This document shows, piece after piece, positions 22,415 through 25,429 of a stretch of 25,429 nt of DNA (position 1 is its first letter; every line of letters begins with the position of its first letter). Source of the DNA: Clostridiales bacterium. GTDB taxonomy: Bacteria > Bacillota > Clostridia > Christensenellales > Aristaeellaceae. The notes under the pieces were generated by a model. The model had not been told where the DNA came from, searched no databases, and was given only the letters and a program-made list of their open reading frames with translations. Location: contig SFOF01000009.1 in assembly GCA_004552515.1 (NCBI GenBank), positions 1 through 25,429 on the forward strand. Direction: 5' to 3'. The translations under genes and the position numbers were made by a program.

Positions 22415-23782
22415 TCAGTCGTTAAACTCCCACAGCGTTTCGCGGATGATTTCGCTCACGGTGGGATGCGGGAAGATGATTTCCTTCGCGTCCTTGACGC
22501 GCAGCTCCAGCTCGATCATTTCGGCCGCGCCCCAGATGATCTCGGAGCTGTAATTGCCGATCATGTGCACGCCGATGATGTTGCGGTGCTTCTTGTCCAC
22601 CAGGATCTTGCACAGGCCGTCGCCGCCCTCGTTCTCGGCCACAAAGCGGCCGGAATAGCGCATGGACAGCTTTTTGACCTCATAATCCACGCCCTGCGCC
22701 TTCGCTTCTTCCTCGGTCAGGCCGCAGGCGGCGATTTCGGGCTGGGTGTAGATGACGGACGGGTTGGCGTGATAGCGCATGACGTCCTTCTTGCCCAGGA
22801 TGGTGTTGACGCACACCTCGGCCTCGCGGTAGGCGGTGTGGGCCAGCATGACGTGGCCGTTGCAGTCGCCCGCGGCGAACACGCCGTCGATGTTGGTGCG
22901 GCCCTGTTCGTCCACGATGATGCCGGCGCGGTTGGTTTCAACGCCGATGTTCTCAAGGCCGATGCCCTGAACGTTGGCGCGGCGGCCGATAGAGAGCAGC
23001 ACCTTGTCGGCGGGGATTTCAACCTTGCTGCCGTCGGGCGCTTCAGCGATGACCTTGCCCGTCTCGACGGCCAGGCACTTGTGGCTCAGCAGGAAGGTGA
23101 CGCCCTTCTTTTCCAGCTCCTTCTGGAGCAGCGTGCTGATTTCGCGGTCGGTCGGGCCGGCGATGTGATCGAGCATCTCGACCACGGTGACCTTCGCGCC
23201 CGCGGTGGCGTAATAGGCGACCATTTCCAGGCCGATGACGCCGCCGCCGATGACAACGAAGTTCTTCGGCACCTCGGGCAGCTCGAGCACCTCGCGGTTG
23301 GTGACGACAAAGCCGCCGATATTCTCGCGCACGCCGGGGATGGGCGGAACGACCGCGGAGGAGCCGGAGCAGATGATCATCTTCGCGCCCTCATAGTCCT
23401 TGCCGCCGGCGGTCACGCAGAAGCCGCCCTCCACGCGGCCCTTGATGACGGCGTTTTCCTTGACGACGGTCACGCCCGCGCCCTTCATCTTCGCGCCCAC
23501 GCCGGAGACCAGCGTCTTGACGACCTTGCCGCGGCGCGCGACCACGGCCTTCTGGTCGAGCTTCGCGCCCTCGACGGTCACGCCGTACTTTTCGGAATGG
23601 AGCGCGTGCTCATACAGCTTTGCGGAATTGAGCAGCGCCTTGGAGGGAATGCAGCCCTCGTTCAGGCAGACGCCGCCCAGAGAGTTCTTCTCAAACAGGA
23701 CGACCTTGAGACCCGCGTGGCCGGCGCGCTCGGCGGCCAGATAGCCGGCGGGGCCGCCGCCGATGACGATCAGATCAAACAT
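22415..23782 (-). CDS. lpdA: Dihydrolipoyl dehydrogenase (E3)
   Basis: A 455-residue FAD/NAD flavoprotein that reoxidises the dihydrolipoyl group of E2 with NAD+. Seen in order: FAD Rossmann motif VIGGGPAGY (6-14), the redox disulfide GGVCLNEGCIPSK (Cys39/Cys44), the NAD Rossmann motif VIGGGVIGLE, AAGDCNGHVMLAHTAYREA for FAD, and the C-terminal HPTVSE with the catalytic His-Glu pair. No N-terminal lipoyl domain. ATG 23782 with AAGGAAC upstream is preferred over an in-frame start eight codons earlier, which would put the ribosome site inside the gene. Middle gene of the operon, between E2 and fused E1. Confidence 0.95.
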   Translation of the reverse strand: MFDLIVIGGGPAGYLAAERAGHAGLKVVLFEKNSLGGVCLNEGCIPSKALLNSAKLYEHALHSEKYGVTVEGAKLDQKAVVARRGKVVKTLVSGVGAKMKGAGVTVVKENAVIKGRVEGGFCVTAGGKDYEGAKMIICSGSSAVVPPIPGVRENIGGFVVTNREVLELPEVPKNFVVIGGGVIGLEMVAYYATAGAKVTVVEMLDHIAGPTDREISTLLQKELEKKGVTFLLSHKCLAVETGKVIAEAPDGSKVEIPADKVLLSIGRRANVQGIGLENIGVETNRAGIIVDEQGRTNIDGVFAAGDCNGHVMLAHTAYREAEVCVNTILGKKDVMRYHANPSVIYTQPEIAACGLTEEEAKAQGVDYEVKKLSMRYSGRFVAENEGGDGLCKILVDKKHRNIIGVHMIGNYSSEIIWGAAEMIELELRVKDAKEIIFPHPTVSEIIRETLWEFND

Positions 23783-23840
23783 TGGCAGGTTCCTTCTTTC
23801 AATCAAGCATTTTTGAAAGCGTTTTTAACGGGCAGTCAGA

Positions 23841-23877
23841 CGGCGGAAAGCGGGAAAGAACGCCCCGTTTTCCGCCG
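23841..23877 (-). other. Intercistronic hairpin between E2 and E3
   Basis: Bases 23841-23854 and 23864-23877 form a 14-base stem with one mismatch and a nine-base loop in the 109-base gap between the E2 and E3 genes. There is no T-run after it on the minus strand, so it more likely shapes mRNA stability or differential expression than terminates. Confidence 0.5.
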
Positions 23878-23891
23878 AAAGAACGATGAGC

Positions 23892-25283
23892 TTAGCCCTG
23901 AGCCAGCATCAGCGTGAAGGCTTCAAGGTTGTTCTTGAGGTCAACCAGGAACTTCGAGGCCGGCGTGCCGTCCATGGCGCGATGGTCGTAGGACAGGGAC
24001 AGGTTCATCTTGGGATAGACCTTGATCTCGCCGCCCTCGACACGCACGCCGTTCGTGATGGCGCATACGCCCAGGATGCCGGTCTGCGGCGGGTTGACGA
24101 CGGGCGTGAAGGACTCGATGCCCAGAGAGCCGATATTGGAGACGGTGAAGGAGGCGCCGCGCAGATAGTCAGGGCTGATCTTGCCCTCCTTGCACTCTTT
24201 GGCCAGCTTCTTCGCGGTGGCGGAGAGCTGCTTCAGGGTCATCTTGTCGGCGTTGAAGATGGTGGGCACCATCAGGCCGCGCTCGGTATCGACCGCCATG
24301 CCCAGATGCACGCCTCTGAAGTACTTCATGGTCTTGCCGTCGTCGATCAGGTTGGCGTTGAGCGCCTTGTGCTCGGGCATCGCCAGCGTGCGGGCGACGA
24401 CGTACATGATGATGTCGTTGATGGAGATCTTCTCCATGCCGAACTTCTCGCCCTTTTCCTTGAACAGCTTGCGGGCGGCCTGAACCTCGGTGGCGTCGTA
24501 GCTGATGTTGTGGGTCAGCTGCGCCATGGAGGACAGCGAGGTCATCATCGCCTTGGCGATGACCTTGCGCATGTTGCTCATCGGCTCGGTGTAGCTGTCG
24601 TCCACGGGCGCGCCCAGCTCCACGGCGGGGGCGGGAGCAGCGGCGGGCGCAGCGGCGGCGGGAGCCGGCGCGGGTTCGCTCTTCTTTTCCAGATCGCGCA
24701 GGGAGACGCGGCCGCCCAGACCGGTGCCCTCAGCGCCGCCCTGATAGCCGGCGCGGGCCGCGGCGGTGACGATGAGGCCGCTGTCGATCAGCTTCTGCAC
24801 GTCGCGGGCAATGACGCGGCCGTCGGGGCCGGTGGGCACGACCTTCGAGAGATCGGCGCCGCTCTTCTCGGCCAGCGCGCGGGCGCGGGGAGAGATGTGC
24901 ATATCGCCCACGACCACGGCGGGCTGAGCGATTTCCTCGGCGGCTTCGGCAGCCTCGGTCGCAGCGGGCGCGGCTTCGGCGGCGGGAGCGGCCTCGGCGG
25001 GGGCGGCGGAAGCGCCGCTGGGATCGAACTCGGCGAACGATTCGCCGCTGTTGCCGATGACCATGACGTTGGTCAGGCAGGGCACGTCGTCGCCCTCGTT
25101 GAAGAAGATCGCCAGCACGGTGCCGGCTTCCTTGGCTTCCTCATCGAAAGCGGCCTTGTCCGTTTCATAGGAGAACAGAATATCGCCGACCGCAACGCTG
25201 TCGCCGACCTGTTTGTTCCATTTGGTAATGATACAACTTTCAACCGACTGACCCTGACGGGGCATAATGACCGGTGTCGCCAT
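23892..25283 (-). CDS. Dihydrolipoamide acyltransferase (E2)
   Basis: A 463-residue E2 core protein. Residues 1-80 are one lipoyl domain with Lys43 in YETDKAAFD. An Ala/Pro/Glu-rich hinge follows, then a peripheral-subunit-binding domain at about 129-163 (ISPRARALAEKSGADLSKV..TGPDGRVIARDV). A second, decayed copy of that domain seems present at 172-199 (TAAARAG...GTGLGGRVSLRDLE). After another Ala/Pro hinge comes the CoA acyltransferase domain, ending YDHRAMDG with catalytic His434 and Asp438. It should form the 24- or 60-subunit core. AGGAGG precedes ATG 25283. First gene of the operon, which is unusual, as E1 genes usually lead. Confidence 0.93.
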   Translation of the reverse strand: MATPVIMPRQGQSVESCIITKWNKQVGDSVAVGDILFSYETDKAAFDEEAKEAGTVLAIFFNEGDDVPCLTNVMVIGNSGESFAEFDPSGASAAPAEAAPAAEAAPAATEAAEAAEEIAQPAVVVGDMHISPRARALAEKSGADLSKVVPTGPDGRVIARDVQKLIDSGLIVTAAARAGYQGGAEGTGLGGRVSLRDLEKKSEPAPAPAAAAPAAAPAPAVELGAPVDDSYTEPMSNMRKVIAKAMMTSLSSMAQLTHNISYDATEVQAARKLFKEKGEKFGMEKISINDIIMYVVARTLAMPEHKALNANLIDDGKTMKYFRGVHLGMAVDTERGLMVPTIFNADKMTLKQLSATAKKLAKECKEGKISPDYLRGASFTVSNIGSLGIESFTPVVNPPQTGILGVCAITNGVRVEGGEIKVYPKMNLSLSYDHRAMDGTPASKFLVDLKNNLEAFTLMLAQG

Positions 25284-25322
25284 ATTGCATCCTCCTGTCG
25301 ATAAACAATTTCACCTTATTGT

Positions 25323-25351
25323 ATTTTAGACCTTTTATCGCGGTTCGTCAA
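25323..25351 (-). promoter_or_regulatory. Promoter of the E2-E3-E1 operon
   Basis: On the minus strand TTGACG (25351-25346), 17 bases, TAAAAT (25328-25323), 40 bases before the E2 start codon. Near-consensus sigma-A promoter. Confidence 0.75.
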
Positions 25352-25429
25352 TCGTGAAAGACCGATTTTCATTAAGAAATGAGCGCAATACGCGCTTTTT
25401 TATCCCCGTATTTACAATCCAGCGCGCGT
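25352..25429. other. Partial intergenic region at the window edge
   Basis: No gene is visible. AGCGC (25382-25386) and GCGCT (25392-25396) form a short hairpin followed by a T-run on the plus strand. It could be a terminator, but no plus-strand gene precedes it here. The rest shows nothing I can assign. Confidence 0.3.

Noticed and set aside
19832..23917. Very long open frame (over 1300 codons) on the plus strand antisense to E1 and E3
   Set aside because: It mirrors the codon bias of GC-rich genes on the minus strand, has no ribosome site and resembles no family; the minus-strand frames are clear E1 and E3.
25382..25400. Intrinsic terminator on the plus strand
   Set aside because: Only a five-base stem and no plus-strand gene upstream within the window; kept only as a note.

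Overview
The window is about 25.4 kb of GC-rich, gene-dense chromosomal DNA. Strong AGGAGG-type ribosome sites, TTGACA/TATAAT promoters, stem-loop plus T-tract terminators and the protein families point to a high-GC member of the Clostridia (Bacillota), probably an anaerobic gut-type organism. This placement is inferred from style and content, not from a marker gene. I see no rRNA, tRNA, CRISPR array, phage or insertion sequence.

Layout. 1-2735: a DUF1858 CxxC protein, a cluster of four perfect DnaA boxes, a rubrerythrin-like diiron protein and a phosphoglucomutase whose start overlaps the rubrerythrin stop. 2742-4914: MgtC-like and acyltransferase-3 membrane proteins on the minus strand. 4909-6648: a palindrome carrying back-to-back -35 boxes, then a glycerophosphodiesterase / N-acetylneuraminate-lyase-like operon. 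6661-9403: a tandem promoter and a three-gene operon of two proteins that look like eroded pieces of 2-oxo-acid dehydrogenase E1alpha, E1beta and E2, plus a short-chain dehydrogenase. 9540-10149: a GNAT acetyltransferase. 10247-12041: minus-strand two-cluster ferredoxin and FAD oxidoreductase. 12157-16290: divergent operon of PocR/AraC regulator, M19 dipeptidase, SGNH hydrolase and Gfo/Idh/MocA oxidoreductase, closed by a strong terminator. 16291-16543: decayed repeats copied from the 3' end of the next gene. 16544-17827: an orphan membrane-anchored solute-binding-like protein (minus). 17964-19736: MFS transporter and GNAT. 19784-25351: a complete minus-strand 2-oxo-acid dehydrogenase operon in the order E2, E3, fused E1alpha-E1beta, with its promoter near 25350 and a shared 18-bp-stem terminator at its end.

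How they fit. The 19.8-25.3 kb operon encodes all parts of a lipoyl-dependent dehydrogenase (pyruvate, acetoin or branched-chain type; substrate not resolved). The 6.8-8.6 kb pair keeps several structural signatures of the same three proteins but has lost the ThDP-binding GDG/N motif, the E1beta catalytic region, the lipoyl and peripheral-binding domains and the E2 catalytic histidine. Both frames are open, translationally coupled and have good ribosome sites, so this looks like a maintained pseudoenzyme pair and is the most novel item here. The PocR/AraC locus looks like an inducible catabolic cluster of unknown substrate.
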